A DNA stretch of 63,234 nt, from contig CAMYLA010000012.1 in assembly GCA_947259095.1 (NCBI GenBank), positions 1 to 63,234 on the forward strand. The letters run 5' to 3'. Under the pieces are notes generated by a model. The model worked only from the letters and a program-made list of their open reading frames with translations. It was not told where the DNA came from and made no database searches. Below are positions 8,309-16,857 of the stretch, in pieces (the stretch's first letter is position 1; each line of letters starts with the position of its first letter). This stretch comes from an uncultured Acidimicrobiaceae bacterium (GTDB lineage: Bacteria; Actinomycetota; Acidimicrobiia; Acidimicrobiales; SZUA-35). The position numbers and the translations under genes were made by a program.

Positions 8309-8821
8309 TCAGCCGTCGCCCGGCCGGGGCTCCGGGGAGATGTCGAGGGGCGGGTCCGGGAGCGGGCCGTCGATCAACTGGGGCAGCAGTCGCGGCAGGC
8401 CGGGGGGCAGGAAGTTGGTGTCGGCCCTTGCCACCTCGTCGCGATCCCACCATCGAGCTTCCTTGAACGCCAGCGCTTCGAGCGCCTCCAGTCCCTGGGG
8501 CCGGTGGATGCCACGTTCGTTGGTCCTGGCGACGTGGATCACCTCGTCCTGGTCGAAGTGGTAGCCGCCGAAGTCGAACTCGACGTGTTGGACCCACACG
8601 ACCGGCCCGACCTGGGCGTCGGTGATACCGGCCTCCTCCCGGAGCTCCCGGGAAGCCGCATGCTCCGATGCCTCGCCGGGGTCGATGCCTCCGCCGGGGA
8701 TCTCCCACCACGGTTGTTTGCTCGGGTCGGCGGGGTCGATGGCCTTGATCAGGAATACCTGGTCGAGATCGTTCAGCAGGACAACCCTGGCGGCCTGTCG
8801 CCGCAGTACCCATGCGTTCAT
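8309..8821 (-). CDS. NUDIX hydrolase
   Basis: The 170-residue product contains a complete Nudix box from GGGIDPGE through REEAGI (about 42-65), matching GX5EX7REUXEEXGU, with the metal-binding glutamates in place. NUDIX enzymes hydrolyse nucleoside diphosphates linked to another moiety; the substrate cannot be told from sequence. The C-terminal segment (KEARWWDRDEVAR, then a Pro-rich end) resembles the common actinobacterial 17-19 kDa NUDIX proteins. It is divergent from coaA and about 120 nt from its start. Confidence 0.9.
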   Translation of the reverse strand: MNAWVLRRQAARVVLLNDLDQVFLIKAIDPADPSKQPWWEIPGGGIDPGEASEHAASRELREEAGITDAQVGPVVWVQHVEFDFGGYHFDQDEVIHVARTNERGIHRPQGLEALEALAFKEARWWDRDEVARADTNFLPPGLPRLLPQLIDGPLPDPPLDISPEPRPGDG

Positions 8822-8941
8822 CGGAGTTCAATGTAGCCCTCCGGCACCCGGCCGATCGATTCGCCGCCGCCCGGCCGGCGTCGGGTCCCGGCCGGTCACC
8901 GTTTGATGGATCGACCGATGGCGTGGCACCATGCCCCTCGG

Positions 8942-9883
8942 ATGAAAGCCCACGACGCGTTGTCGCCCTATATGACGTTCTCCGCTGCAGACTGGGGCCG
9001 GCTGCGGGCGTCGACGCCGTTGACCCTGACCGAGGACGACCTGGCCCAGCTGCGTGGCTTGAACGTGGCACTCAGTCTCGACGAGGTGGCGGAAATCTAT
9101 CTGCCGCTGTCGCGGCTGCTCAACCTCTACGTCGGTGCATCCCAGGAGCTGTACCGGGCCAGCGACACCTTCCTCGGCAAACTGCCGGCCAAGGTACCGT
9201 TCGTCATCGGGGTCGCCGGCTCGGTGGCGGTCGGCAAGTCCACCACCTCCCGGGTGCTGCAGACCCTGCTGGCCCGCTGGCCGAACCATCCTCAGGTCGA
9301 CCTGGTGACCACCGACGGCTTCCTGTACCCGAATGCGGTGCTGGCCGAGCGGGACCTGATGCATCGGAAGGGTTTCCCCGAGAGCTACGACCGCCGCCGC
9401 CTGTTGCAGTTCCTGGCCGAGGTGAAGTCGGGTCAGCCCGAGGTCTGCGCCCCGGTCTACTCCCATCTGACCTACGACGTGTTGTCCGACGAGCGGGTCA
9501 CGGTACGCCAGCCCGACATCCTGATCGTCGAGGGGCTGACCGTGCTCCAGTCCGGGGTCGCCGACGAGGCCAATCCGGTCTTCGTCTCCGACTACTTCGA
9601 CTTCTCGATCTATGTCGATGCGATGACCGAGCACATCCGGAACTGGTACGTCGAGCGGTTCTTCACCCTCCGCGAGACGGCGTTTCGTGACCCTCGGTCG
9701 TACTTCCAGCGGTACTCGCACGTGACCGACGAGGAGGCCATGCGGATCGCAACCGGGATCTGGACCGGGATCAACGAGAAGAACCTGAACGAGAACATCC
9801 TGCCGACGAGGGAGCGGGCGGATCTGATCCTGACCAAAGAGGCCGACCACTCGATCTCCGAGGTCCGGCTGCGGCGGCTGTGA
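8942..9883 (+). CDS. coaA: Type I pantothenate kinase
   Basis: This 313-residue cytoplasmic kinase phosphorylates pantothenate, the first step of coenzyme A synthesis. The Walker A loop [12 protein letters not shown] (about 96-107), the [12 protein letters not shown] stretch with the catalytic aspartate, and the C-terminal block ending [20 protein letters not shown] are diagnostic of CoaA. ATG 8942 gives the usual length and the standard start ([18 protein letters not shown]); the frame could extend to 8903 without support. The supply of CoA fits the many acyl-CoA enzymes around it, but this is a housekeeping gene. Confidence 0.96.
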   Translation: MKAHDALSPYMTFSAADWGRLRASTPLTLTEDDLAQLRGLNVALSLDEVAEIYLPLSRLLNLYVGASQELYRASDTFLGKLPAKVPFVIGVAGSVAVGKSTTSRVLQTLLARWPNHPQVDLVTTDGFLYPNAVLAERDLMHRKGFPESYDRRRLLQFLAEVKSGQPEVCAPVYSHLTYDVLSDERVTVRQPDILIVEGLTVLQSGVADEANPVFVSDYFDFSIYVDAMTEHIRNWYVERFFTLRETAFRDPRSYFQRYSHVTDEEAMRIATGIWTGINEKNLNENILPTRERADLILTKEADHSISEVRLRRL

Positions 9884-10047
9884 CCGGCCGGTGGCGATGG
9901 TGGCCGGTGGCTCGGGCTTTGATTCGATCGGCCTATTGTCACTCTAAGTGGTCTGGTGTTTACTGAAAGTGCGGGTAGTTGGAAGTCCGAGCTCTGCGCC
10001 CTCTCTGGCGGGTCGGGGCGCGTCATGAGCCGGCTTCCTACTTCAGT

Positions 10048-10076
10048 CTGAGGGCGGCTCCTGGAGCCGCCCTCAG
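10048..10076. terminator. Long perfect hairpin, terminator-like
   Basis: CTGAGGGCGGCTCC is followed after one base by its exact reverse complement, giving a 14-bp GC-rich stem that ends in GGCTTTCCC. It lies between coaA (plus) and the convergent LLM gene (minus), so it could end transcription from either side. The run of T is only three long. The 160 nt before it contain no gene. Confidence 0.7.
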
Positions 10077-10107
10077 GCTTTCCCATCACTGCGACGCGCG
10101 GCCCCGG

Positions 10108-11235
10108 TCAGCGGGCGCCCACCTCGGCACGAACCTGGGGCATGACCACCTCGTGGTAGGCCCGCAACGCCTCGTCATCGAACGGTGCCCGGAGTGCGAT
10201 GTTGACCATCTGAGCTCCGGCCTCGGCATAGGCCATCACCTGGTCGACCGCCTGCTCCGGGGTGCCGATGAGCGCCCCGCCCCGGATGCGATCGGCCATC
10301 GGCCCCCACTGCTCGGCCAGGCCGGACGAGATGCGATCGGCCTGGGCGCGATCGGCGCCCATGGCGAACACCAGGTTGACCGACCGCTCGATCTCCTCGG
10401 GGTTCCGACCGGCGGCCTGGCAGGCCACATCGAGTACTCGGTTCTTGTCGCCGTACTCGCCGGCCGAGATGTAGGCGGCATTCCAGCCATCGGCGTAGCG
10501 GGCGGCCATCGGCAGGGTGCGCTTCTCGCCGACCCCGCCGATCCACAACGGCATGGAGCCGTAGCGAGGTGGGGGGAGACAGGACGCCTCGACCAGCCGG
10601 AAATGGTTGCCGGAGAAGCTCGTGCGTTTCGGCTCGACGGTGCCGTCCGGTGTGTCGCCGCCATTGCCGATGTCATTGCCGATGCCATTGCCCCCGCCAC
10701 CTTCGATGTCATTGCCCCCGCCACCTTCGGTGCCGTTGCCGCCATCGCCGCCGGCGCCGCCATCTCGGCCGTCACCGGCGGAGAACCGCGAGGCGTTGAT
10801 CAGCGGTCCGATCAGCTGGGTTGCTTCGTCCAGCATGTCGAGTCGGGTGCCCGCCGACGGAAAGTCGTACCCGTAGGCCTCGGCCTCCCACTGGTGCCAT
10901 CCGGCCCCCAGGCCCAGTTCGAACCGCCCCCCGGCCAGGTGGTCGATGGTGATCGCCGCCTTGGCCAGCAGCCCCGGGTTCCGATAGCCGACATAGAACA
11001 CCAGACAGCCGAGGCGGGCGTTGGTGGTCTCGACCGCCATGGCGGCCAGGGTGGCGACCGCTTCGAAATGGGGGATCGTTCCCGGCCGGGGATCACTCGC
11101 CGGTGGTGCCTCGTAGATGTGGTCCCAGGCCGAGATCCAATCGAAGCCGTTGCCGTCGAGCCAGCGCCACAGCGCCCGCATCTCGTCCATCTCGAAGTTC
11201 TGTTGGCCGACGTGGGCGCCGAGGAGAAGAGTCAC
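10108..11235 (-). CDS. LLM class F420-dependent oxidoreductase with Gly/Asn-rich insert
   Basis: A TIM-barrel enzyme of the bacterial luciferase-like superfamily, 375 residues. The first half (LLGAHVGQQNFEMDEM... WISAWDHIYEAP) and the ALIGTPEQAVDQVMAYAEAGAQMVNIAL ending are typical of the F420-dependent group; the substrate is unknown. An insertion of about 40 residues at 156-194 is almost pure Gly, Asn, Asp and Glu in imperfect repeats (GGGGND, GGGGNG), placed where the family has a surface loop. The insert is encoded by short tandem DNA repeats, so its length may vary between strains. Start is GTG. Convergent with coaA. Confidence 0.88.
   Translation of the reverse strand: MTLLLGAHVGQQNFEMDEMRALWRWLDGNGFDWISAWDHIYEAPPASDPRPGTIPHFEAVATLAAMAVETTNARLGCLVFYVGYRNPGLLAKAAITIDHLAGGRFELGLGAGWHQWEAEAYGYDFPSAGTRLDMLDEATQLIGPLINASRFSAGDGRDGGAGGDGGNGTEGGGGNDIEGGGGNGIGNDIGNGGDTPDGTVEPKRTSFSGNHFRLVEASCLPPPRYGSMPLWIGGVGEKRTLPMAARYADGWNAAYISAGEYGDKNRVLDVACQAAGRNPEEIERSVNLVFAMGADRAQADRISSGLAEQWGPMADRIRGGALIGTPEQAVDQVMAYAEAGAQMVNIALRAPFDDEALRAYHEVVMPQVRAEVGAR
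10655..10770. repeat. Short imperfect tandem repeats within the LLM gene
   Basis: Two 12-nt units (ATTGCCGATGTC and a one-base variant) at 10663-10686 are followed by two 24-nt units starting ATTGCCCCCGCCACC at 10687-10734, then degenerate GCC-rich copies. Every unit is a multiple of three, so expansion or loss would keep the LLM frame. Confidence 0.8.
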
Positions 11236-11310
11236 GCCCCGACGTTAGTCAACAACGGTGTCGACGACGAAGAACGAGGCCACGCTTCTGTGACCCTCGG
11301 GGCGGTTTGC

Positions 11311-11316
11311 TACCGT
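11311..11316 (+). promoter_or_regulatory. -10 box for the aminotransferase gene
   Basis: TACCGT fits the actinobacterial TANNNT -10 pattern and ends 9 nt before ATG 11326. No Shine-Dalgarno sequence lies between them, so a very short or absent 5' leader is likely. Confidence 0.4.
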
Positions 11317-11325
11317 CCGGTTGAT

Positions 11326-12474
11326 ATGAAGCCCTCCACCCGCAGCGACGTCGCACCGTTCTATGTCATGGAGGTCATGCGGGCCGCCGAGGCTCGGGAG
11401 GCCGCCGGCCACGAGGTCCTGCACCTGGAGGTCGGCCAGCCGTCGACGTCGGCCCCGATCGGAGCCCTGGATGCGGTTGCCGCCGCGATGCGAAACGACA
11501 AGCTCGGCTACACCGGGGCCGCCGGCACGCCGGAACTGCGGCAGGCGATCGCCGGCTGGTACCGGACCCGTTATGGGCTGTCGGTCCCGGTCGAACGAAT
11601 TGTGGTCACCACCGGCGCATCCGGGAGCTGCGTGCTCGGCTTCCTGGCCCTGTTCGACGCCGGCGACCGGGTGGCGGTGCTGGAACCGGGCTACCCGTGT
11701 TACCGCAACGATCTCACCGCCCTCGGCATCGACGTGGTCACCGTACCGGTCGGCCACGAATCGGGGTTCCGGCCGACGGTGGACCAGCTCGAAGAACTCG
11801 GCCCGGTCGACGGTTTGATCGTCGCCAGCCCATCGAACCCCACCGGGACGGTCCTCCCGGCCGACATGCTCTCGGCCATCGTGACCTGGGCCGACGCCGG
11901 TGATGTTCGCCTGGTGGTGGATGAGATCTACCACGGCGTGACCTACGGCGCAGCGACGCCGACCGCCCTCGCCTTCAGCGATCGGGTGACGGTCATCAAC
12001 AGTTTCTCCAAATACTTCTCAATGACCGGCTGGCGCCTCGGCTGGGTGGTCGCCCCGGCCCCGATCGCCGCCGCAGTGGAACGGCTGGCCCAGAGTCTGA
12101 CGATCGCCGCCCCGACCGTGAGCCAGGTCGCCGGGCTGGCGGCGTTCGACTGTGTGGAGGAACTGGAGGCCAACGTCGCCCGCTATCGGCTCAACCGGCA
12201 GGTCGTGCTCGACGGCTTGGGCCGGGCGGGGCTGGCGAGGATGGCACCGGCCGATGGGGCGTTCTACGCTTGGGTCGACGTGTCCGAGATCGGGATCGAC
12301 AGCCAGAGCCTGTGTGCCCGATGGCTCGACGAGCTCGGCGTGGCGACCACGCCGGGGATCGACTTCGACCGCACCAATGGCCACCGGTTCGTCCGCTTCT
12401 CCTATGCCGGTGACCCCGCTGAGCTGGGTGAGGCCATGCGCAGGATCGAGGCCTGGATGGACGCCCGCCGGTGA
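11326..12474 (+). CDS. PLP-dependent class I/II aminotransferase
   Basis: The 382-residue enzyme has the fold-type I aminotransferase layout: substrate N-terminus (LEVGQPSTSAP, about 33-43), the SPSNPTGTVLP block, the PLP-contact DEIYHGVTYG, and the Schiff-base lysine in SFSKYFSMTGWRLGW (about residue 229). The RFSYAG arginine near the C-terminus binds the substrate carboxylate. It is probably an aspartate/alanine-type aminotransferase; the exact amino donor is not clear. ATG 11326 follows a TACCGT -10 box with no ribosome site. A much longer open frame upstream is only the shadow of the opposing LLM gene. Confidence 0.92.
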   Translation: MKPSTRSDVAPFYVMEVMRAAEAREAAGHEVLHLEVGQPSTSAPIGALDAVAAAMRNDKLGYTGAAGTPELRQAIAGWYRTRYGLSVPVERIVVTTGASGSCVLGFLALFDAGDRVAVLEPGYPCYRNDLTALGIDVVTVPVGHESGFRPTVDQLEELGPVDGLIVASPSNPTGTVLPADMLSAIVTWADAGDVRLVVDEIYHGVTYGAATPTALAFSDRVTVINSFSKYFSMTGWRLGWVVAPAPIAAAVERLAQSLTIAAPTVSQVAGLAAFDCVEELEANVARYRLNRQVVLDGLGRAGLARMAPADGAFYAWVDVSEIGIDSQSLCARWLDELGVATTPGIDFDRTNGHRFVRFSYAGDPAELGEAMRRIEAWMDARR

Positions 12475-12508
12475 GGGACCGACGCCGGCCACCAACGCCA
12501 GGCCGACC

Positions 12509-12937
12509 GTGACCGGTCGGGCCGGGGCAGGCGATGCCGGGCCGTCGAACGGGAGGATGATCGGCCGGGGGCTGCTGCGGCGGTGCCCGGTCTGTGGCAC
12601 CGGGCACCAGTTCCGTTGGTGGGTCAGGATGAACGAGGTCTGCCACCGCTGCGGCTTGACGTTCGAGCGTATCGAAGGCCACTGGATCGGTGCCATCGGC
12701 ATCAACACGATCGTGAGCTTCGGTATTCTCCTGCTGTCGATGGTGGTCAGCTTTGTTGCGACCCTGCCGGATCTACCCGTGGTGCCACTCATGGTCGGCC
12801 ACGTCGCACTGGCGGTCGTCATCCCGACGTTGTTCTATCCGATCAGCAGAACCCTGTGGACGGCGATAGACATTGCCATGCGGCCGCTCGAACCCCACGA
12901 GGTCGACTGGTCGGTCGTTCTCGCCGACCGAACCTGA
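12509..12937 (+). CDS. DUF983 membrane protein with zinc-ribbon-like N-terminus
   Basis: The protein of about 142 residues matches the DUF983 family: a four-cysteine motif (CPVCGTG and CHRCG) near the N-terminus, then GHWIGAIGIN and two transmembrane helices (about 70-90 and 95-115). Function is unknown; in other bacteria members sit near cytochrome oxidase genes, which are not seen here. The start is uncertain. GTG 12509 gives a short extra tail, while ATG 12557 has a GGAGG directly touching it, too close to act as a ribosome site. The gene follows the aminotransferase after about 35 nt and could be co-transcribed. Confidence 0.8.
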   Translation: MTGRAGAGDAGPSNGRMIGRGLLRRCPVCGTGHQFRWWVRMNEVCHRCGLTFERIEGHWIGAIGINTIVSFGILLLSMVVSFVATLPDLPVVPLMVGHVALAVVIPTLFYPISRTLWTAIDIAMRPLEPHEVDWSVVLADRT

Positions 12938-13035
12938 ACCCTCCAGCCGTCAAGAGCAGTCTTGCCAACAGAATCGTTGTCACAGCAATCCTCACCAGAG
13001 CAATCCCACAAGCGCCATCCCCACAAGAGGCACCC

Positions 13036-14403
13036 ATGGACTCCTTCGACCTGATCATCATCGGTAGCGGCTCCGGCAACGCCATACCGCCCGAATGCTC
13101 CGACTGGAAGATCGCGCTGATCGAGCGGGGCACCTTCGGCGGCACCTGCCTCAACGTCGGTTGCATCCCGTCCAAGATGTTTGTGCTCCCGGCCGATGTG
13201 GCCGAAGCGGCACGCCACGGTGATCGACTCGGCCTCGACACCTCGTTCAACGGCGCGGACTGGCCCGCCATCCGGGATCGGGTCTTCAACCGCATCGATC
13301 CCATCGCCGCCGGTGGTGAACAGTATCGGGCCGAGGGAACCGAGAACCTGGAGCTCATTCGGGGCACGGCTCGCTTCATCGGCCCCCGGGAGCTGGAGGT
13401 CGACGGTCGCAAGATCACCGCCGAACGGATCCTGGTGGCCGCCGGATCCCGAACCACCATGCCCCCGGTGCCGGGGCTGTCCGAGGTCCGGGTCCACACC
13501 TCGGACACGGTCATGCGGCTCGAGCGTCAACCAGAACGGCTGGCCATCATCGGCGGTGGCTTCATCGCCACCGAGATGGGTCACGTGTTCAGCGGTTACG
13601 GGTCGAAGGTCACGCTGTTCAACCGCTCCAACACCCTGTTGCGGATGGAGGACGGCGAGATCGCCACCCGGTTCACCGAGGTGTTCGGTCGCCGGGTCGA
13701 GCTTCGTCTCGGCAACATCCCCGAGCTGGTCGAGCAGGTTGGCGACACCATCCGGCTCCACAGCAACGGCGAGATCATCGAGGTCGACGAGCTGCTGGTG
13801 GCCGTCGGCCGCAAGCCGAATGCCGACCTGGTCGATGCGGTCGCCGGTGGCATCGCACTGCACGACGACGGCCGGATCGCAGTCGACGACACCATGGCCA
13901 CCTCGGTCGAAGGGGTGTGGGCCATCGGCGACGTGAGCAACTCCTACCAGCTCAAGCATTTGGCCAATGCCGAGGCCAAGGTGGCGTTCTGGAACATACG
14001 TAACCCCGACCAACCCCGGTCGCTGGACTACCGGGCCGTGCCCCATGCGGTGTTCAGCGACCCCCAGGTGGCCTCGGTGGGGTTGACCGAGGAGCAGGCC
14101 CGCAGCGCCGGATACGACGTGGTGATCGGCCGCCGGGAGTACGGGGCCACCGCCTACGGCTGGGCCATGGAGGACCGCACGTCGCTGGCCAAGGTGCTGA
14201 TCGATGCCGACACCGGCCTGATCGTCGGCTGCCACATTCTCGGTCCCCAGGCCGCCACCCTGATACAGCCCGTCATCCAGGCCATGCAGTTCGGCCAGAC
14301 CGCCGAGGCCATTGCCGGCGAGGTGTTCTACATCCATCCGGCCCTGACCGAGGTGGTCGAAAACGCACTGCTCGACGGGGTCGAGCGGCTGCAGGCCCGG
14401 TAG
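13036..14403 (+). CDS. mtr: Mycothione reductase
   Basis: This 455-residue flavoprotein disulfide reductase uses NADPH to reduce mycothiol disulfide, keeping the actinobacterial thiol pool reduced. It has the FAD-binding IIIGSGSGNA (8-17), the redox pair Cys38 and Cys43 in GGTCLNVGCIPSK, the NAD(P)-binding IIGGGFIATEMG, and the C-terminal active-site pair His434 and Glu439 (HPALTE). The cysteine-region sequence and the missing residues of the N-terminal GXGXXG helix (NAIPPE) are features of mycothione reductases rather than lipoamide dehydrogenases. Its presence is strong evidence for an actinobacterium. ATG 13036. Confidence 0.93.
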   Translation: MDSFDLIIIGSGSGNAIPPECSDWKIALIERGTFGGTCLNVGCIPSKMFVLPADVAEAARHGDRLGLDTSFNGADWPAIRDRVFNRIDPIAAGGEQYRAEGTENLELIRGTARFIGPRELEVDGRKITAERILVAAGSRTTMPPVPGLSEVRVHTSDTVMRLERQPERLAIIGGGFIATEMGHVFSGYGSKVTLFNRSNTLLRMEDGEIATRFTEVFGRRVELRLGNIPELVEQVGDTIRLHSNGEIIEVDELLVAVGRKPNADLVDAVAGGIALHDDGRIAVDDTMATSVEGVWAIGDVSNSYQLKHLANAEAKVAFWNIRNPDQPRSLDYRAVPHAVFSDPQVASVGLTEEQARSAGYDVVIGRREYGATAYGWAMEDRTSLAKVLIDADTGLIVGCHILGPQAATLIQPVIQAMQFGQTAEAIAGEVFYIHPALTEVVENALLDGVERLQAR

Positions 14404-14561
14404 CGGCGGAAAATCGGCCCGAAACACCCATCAACGTCTGCGCCGCACGACCCGATAGAAGCGTGACCGGTGAATAGACCGCCGGTCCCAGCGCGATAGG
14501 TGAGGTGGCTCTTCAAGCACTGGTTACCCGCCGGTACAAAGAACATACATGAGGTGCGGGC

Positions 14562-15419
14562 ATGCCAGCTGATATCGAACGTTATGCAGAGGTACTGAGC
14601 TTCTCGCCGATCGGCTGCCTGCTCATCGAGCGGGGCGTGATCCGTCGAGCCAACTCCGAGGCGATCGAGACGATGGGCATCCCCGGCGATCGGTTGCTTG
14701 GCGTGCCGTTGGCCGAACTGCTGGTGCCGGAGTACGAGCAGGCCTGCCTGGACATGCTGGAGCGGGCGGCCGCCGGTGTGGAGCCAGGCACCAAGAGTGA
14801 GCCGGTCCGCCTGGCCCGGGGGCTGGCGCCGATGGAACTGCTGGCCAGGGGCATGGACGGCGACCTGGTGATGGTCGGCGTGCGGTCGATGGCGAACGAG
14901 CACTACTACTCGTCGCAGGCCGGCGGGGCCCTGACCCACGACACGGTGACCGGATTCCCCGACCACTACCACGTGCTGTCGCAGCTCCACGAGCGTCTCG
15001 GTGCGCCCCACCGCAAGCCACTGGCGTTGATGTGTCTCTGGGTGGACGAGCTGCCGGAGCTCGCCGACACCTATGGCAAGCGGGCCGTGCACCGGGTGAT
15101 GCGGGAGGCCGGCGAGCGAATCCAGGAGCGGCTCCGCGGCCCCGACGTGCTGGGTCGCTTCGACGATGCGGGGTTCCTGGTCATGATGTCGTCGGACTCG
15201 ACCCCGGAGCAGCTGACCGAGATCGCCGAACGGCTCAGGGCCGAGGTGGCGTTTCCGGTGGAACTCGATCGGGGCTTGGTCTCGTTCACCGCCAGTGTCG
15301 TGGTCGGTTCGATCACCACCCAGCGGCCCTCGATCGAGCGGATCCTGGCGCTGCTGGAGGCGGCGGCCAACCGAGCCGCCACCAGCGGCGGAAACCGCAC
15401 CGACTACCTGTCGATCTGA
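14562..15419 (+). CDS. PAS and degenerate GGDEF domain protein
   Basis: The 285-residue cytoplasmic protein begins with a PAS sensor domain (about 5-110: FSPIGCLLIERGVIRRANSEAIETMGI) and continues with a GGDEF-like domain (about 127-283) that opens with DTVTGFPDHYHVL. In the active-site loop the GGDEF sequence is replaced by DDAGF (201-205), and the metal and GTP contacts are lost. It is therefore not expected to make cyclic di-GMP. It may be a receptor for a ligand or nucleotide, or a partner for another cyclase. No transmembrane part. ATG start without a clear ribosome site. Confidence 0.8.
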   Translation: MPADIERYAEVLSFSPIGCLLIERGVIRRANSEAIETMGIPGDRLLGVPLAELLVPEYEQACLDMLERAAAGVEPGTKSEPVRLARGLAPMELLARGMDGDLVMVGVRSMANEHYYSSQAGGALTHDTVTGFPDHYHVLSQLHERLGAPHRKPLALMCLWVDELPELADTYGKRAVHRVMREAGERIQERLRGPDVLGRFDDAGFLVMMSSDSTPEQLTEIAERLRAEVAFPVELDRGLVSFTASVVVGSITTQRPSIERILALLEAAANRAATSGGNRTDYLSI

Positions 15420-15593
15420 GCAGCAGCAGGCGACCTCCGCCCCGGTCGTGTCTGTGGCCCGAGCTCACCGGTGTTGGTCACGCCGGCCCGCAGCCGGGCC
15501 CACGACCCGGAACGGTCGGGCGAGGGCTGGTCGACCCTGCGGGCGGGAAGTACTGTCTCCGGTTGAGCAGCCGACGACAAACGGGAGCGGTGA

Positions 15594-15770
15594 TTGAGTT
15601 ACGACAAGGGCCCGACCGAGGTGGCCGACGGCGTGTTCGCCTACCTCCAGCCCGACGGCGGATGGGGTTGGAGCAATGCCGGCCTCGTGGCCGGTGACGG
15701 TCGCTCACCGCTCGTCGACACCCTGTTCGACCTGTGTCGGACCATGGCCGAGCTCAAGCAGCGCGAGTGA
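15594..15770 (+). pseudogene. MBL-fold metallo-hydrolase remnant (first 58 residues)
   Basis: The 58-codon frame from TTG 15594 reads as the N-terminal two strands of an MBL-fold hydrolase (TEVADGVFAYLQPDGGWG, then NAGLVAGDG and LVDTLFDL), but stops at TGA 15768 before the HxHxDH metal site. GGGAG lies 7 nt upstream of the TTG, so the start itself looks genuine. The stop overlaps the GTG of the oxidoreductase gene as GTGA. The simplest explanation is a deletion that removed the rest of an MBL gene and joined its 5' end to the next gene, which may now be translated by coupling from this remnant. A functional peptide cannot be excluded. Confidence 0.65.
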
Positions 15771-16828
15771 CCGAGCTTCGGGTCGGGATCATCGGGTGCG
15801 GCCTGATCGGCCGGAGCCACGCCACCGGTCTCCGATCGGCCCCCGGGGCCCGGATCGTTGCGGTCCACGATCTCGACGTCGATCGGGCCACCCGGCTGGC
15901 CGAGGAGTTCAGCCCGCTCGGTCCCGAAGCGGTGATGGCCGGGCCGGACGAGGTGATGGCGGCGGTCGACGCCGTCTACGTCTGCACCTGGACCAGTGCC
16001 CATCCGGCGCTGGTGGCGGACGCGGCGTCGGCCGGCCTGGCGGTGTTCTGCGAGAAGCCCCTGGCCAAGACCTTCGACCAAGCCCGGGAGATGACGGCGG
16101 CGGTGGCCATGGCCGGCGTGGTCAACCAGGTCGGCCTGGTCCTGCGGCACTCGCCTGCGTTCCGGCTCTTGCGGGCGATGATCCGCCGTCCCGAGGTCGG
16201 TCCGATCATGAACGTGGTGTTTCGTGACGATCAGTACCTGCCGACGCAGGGGATGTACGGCTCGACCTGGAGGGGTGACGTCGACAAGGCCGGGGGAGGA
16301 GCACTGCTGGAGCACTCCATCCACGACCTGGATCTGCTGGAATGGTTGATCGGGCCCATCGCCGACGTATCGGCCAGGATGGGCGCAGTGCACGGCCTCC
16401 CGGGAATCGACGACCAGGCCACCGTGACGTTGACGGCCCAGAGCGGGGCCCAGGCCGCGCTGGTCTCGGTGTGGCACGACGTGTTGACGAGGCCTTCCCA
16501 GCGGCGGGTCGAGGTGTTTGCCGGCAAGGGCTATTTCTCCCTGGAGGGCGACTGGCACGGACCGGTCGGCTACGACATCGCAGAAACCGAGCTCGGCCCG
16601 CCCAACGCCGACCGTTTGGAAGGCCACGGCCTGGTCGACCGGTGCCGGGAGCTCGGGCTCTCCGGCTTCCAGCCCGACGCCGACTTCGTGTCATCGGCGC
16701 TCGACCGTCGACCGGCCTCGCCAGATTTCCGGTTGGCGCTGGAGGCCCATCGATTGGCCGACGCCGCCTACCGCTCGGCCGCCTCGGGTGGGGTCACCAT
16801 CGCAACCCCACCCCTTCGATCCCCGTAG
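15767..16828 (+). CDS. Gfo/Idh/MocA family oxidoreductase
   Basis: A 353-residue NAD(P)-dependent dehydrogenase of the glucose-fructose oxidoreductase/inositol dehydrogenase family. The Rossmann motif GIIGCGLIGRSHA lies at about 7-19, the EKPLAK motif with the catalytic lysine at about 98-103, and GGGALLEHSIHDLDLLEW with the active-site His/Asp at about 170-187. Sugars or cyclitols are usual substrates; the actual one is unknown. GTG 15767 is chosen because it begins just before the Rossmann strand and overlaps the preceding TGA. A start at 15734 would add eleven residues without family support. Confidence 0.9.
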   Translation: MTELRVGIIGCGLIGRSHATGLRSAPGARIVAVHDLDVDRATRLAEEFSPLGPEAVMAGPDEVMAAVDAVYVCTWTSAHPALVADAASAGLAVFCEKPLAKTFDQAREMTAAVAMAGVVNQVGLVLRHSPAFRLLRAMIRRPEVGPIMNVVFRDDQYLPTQGMYGSTWRGDVDKAGGGALLEHSIHDLDLLEWLIGPIADVSARMGAVHGLPGIDDQATVTLTAQSGAQAALVSVWHDVLTRPSQRRVEVFAGKGYFSLEGDWHGPVGYDIAETELGPPNADRLEGHGLVDRCRELGLSGFQPDADFVSSALDRRPASPDFRLALEAHRLADAAYRSAASGGVTIATPPLRSP

Positions 16829-16857
16829 TCGGCCCGTGCGGCGATTTTGTGATCCGC

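Noticed and set aside
9979..11325. Upstream extension of the aminotransferase frame
   Set aside because: The 449 extra codons are antisense to the LLM gene and show no homology; ATG 11326 with its own -10 box is the natural start.
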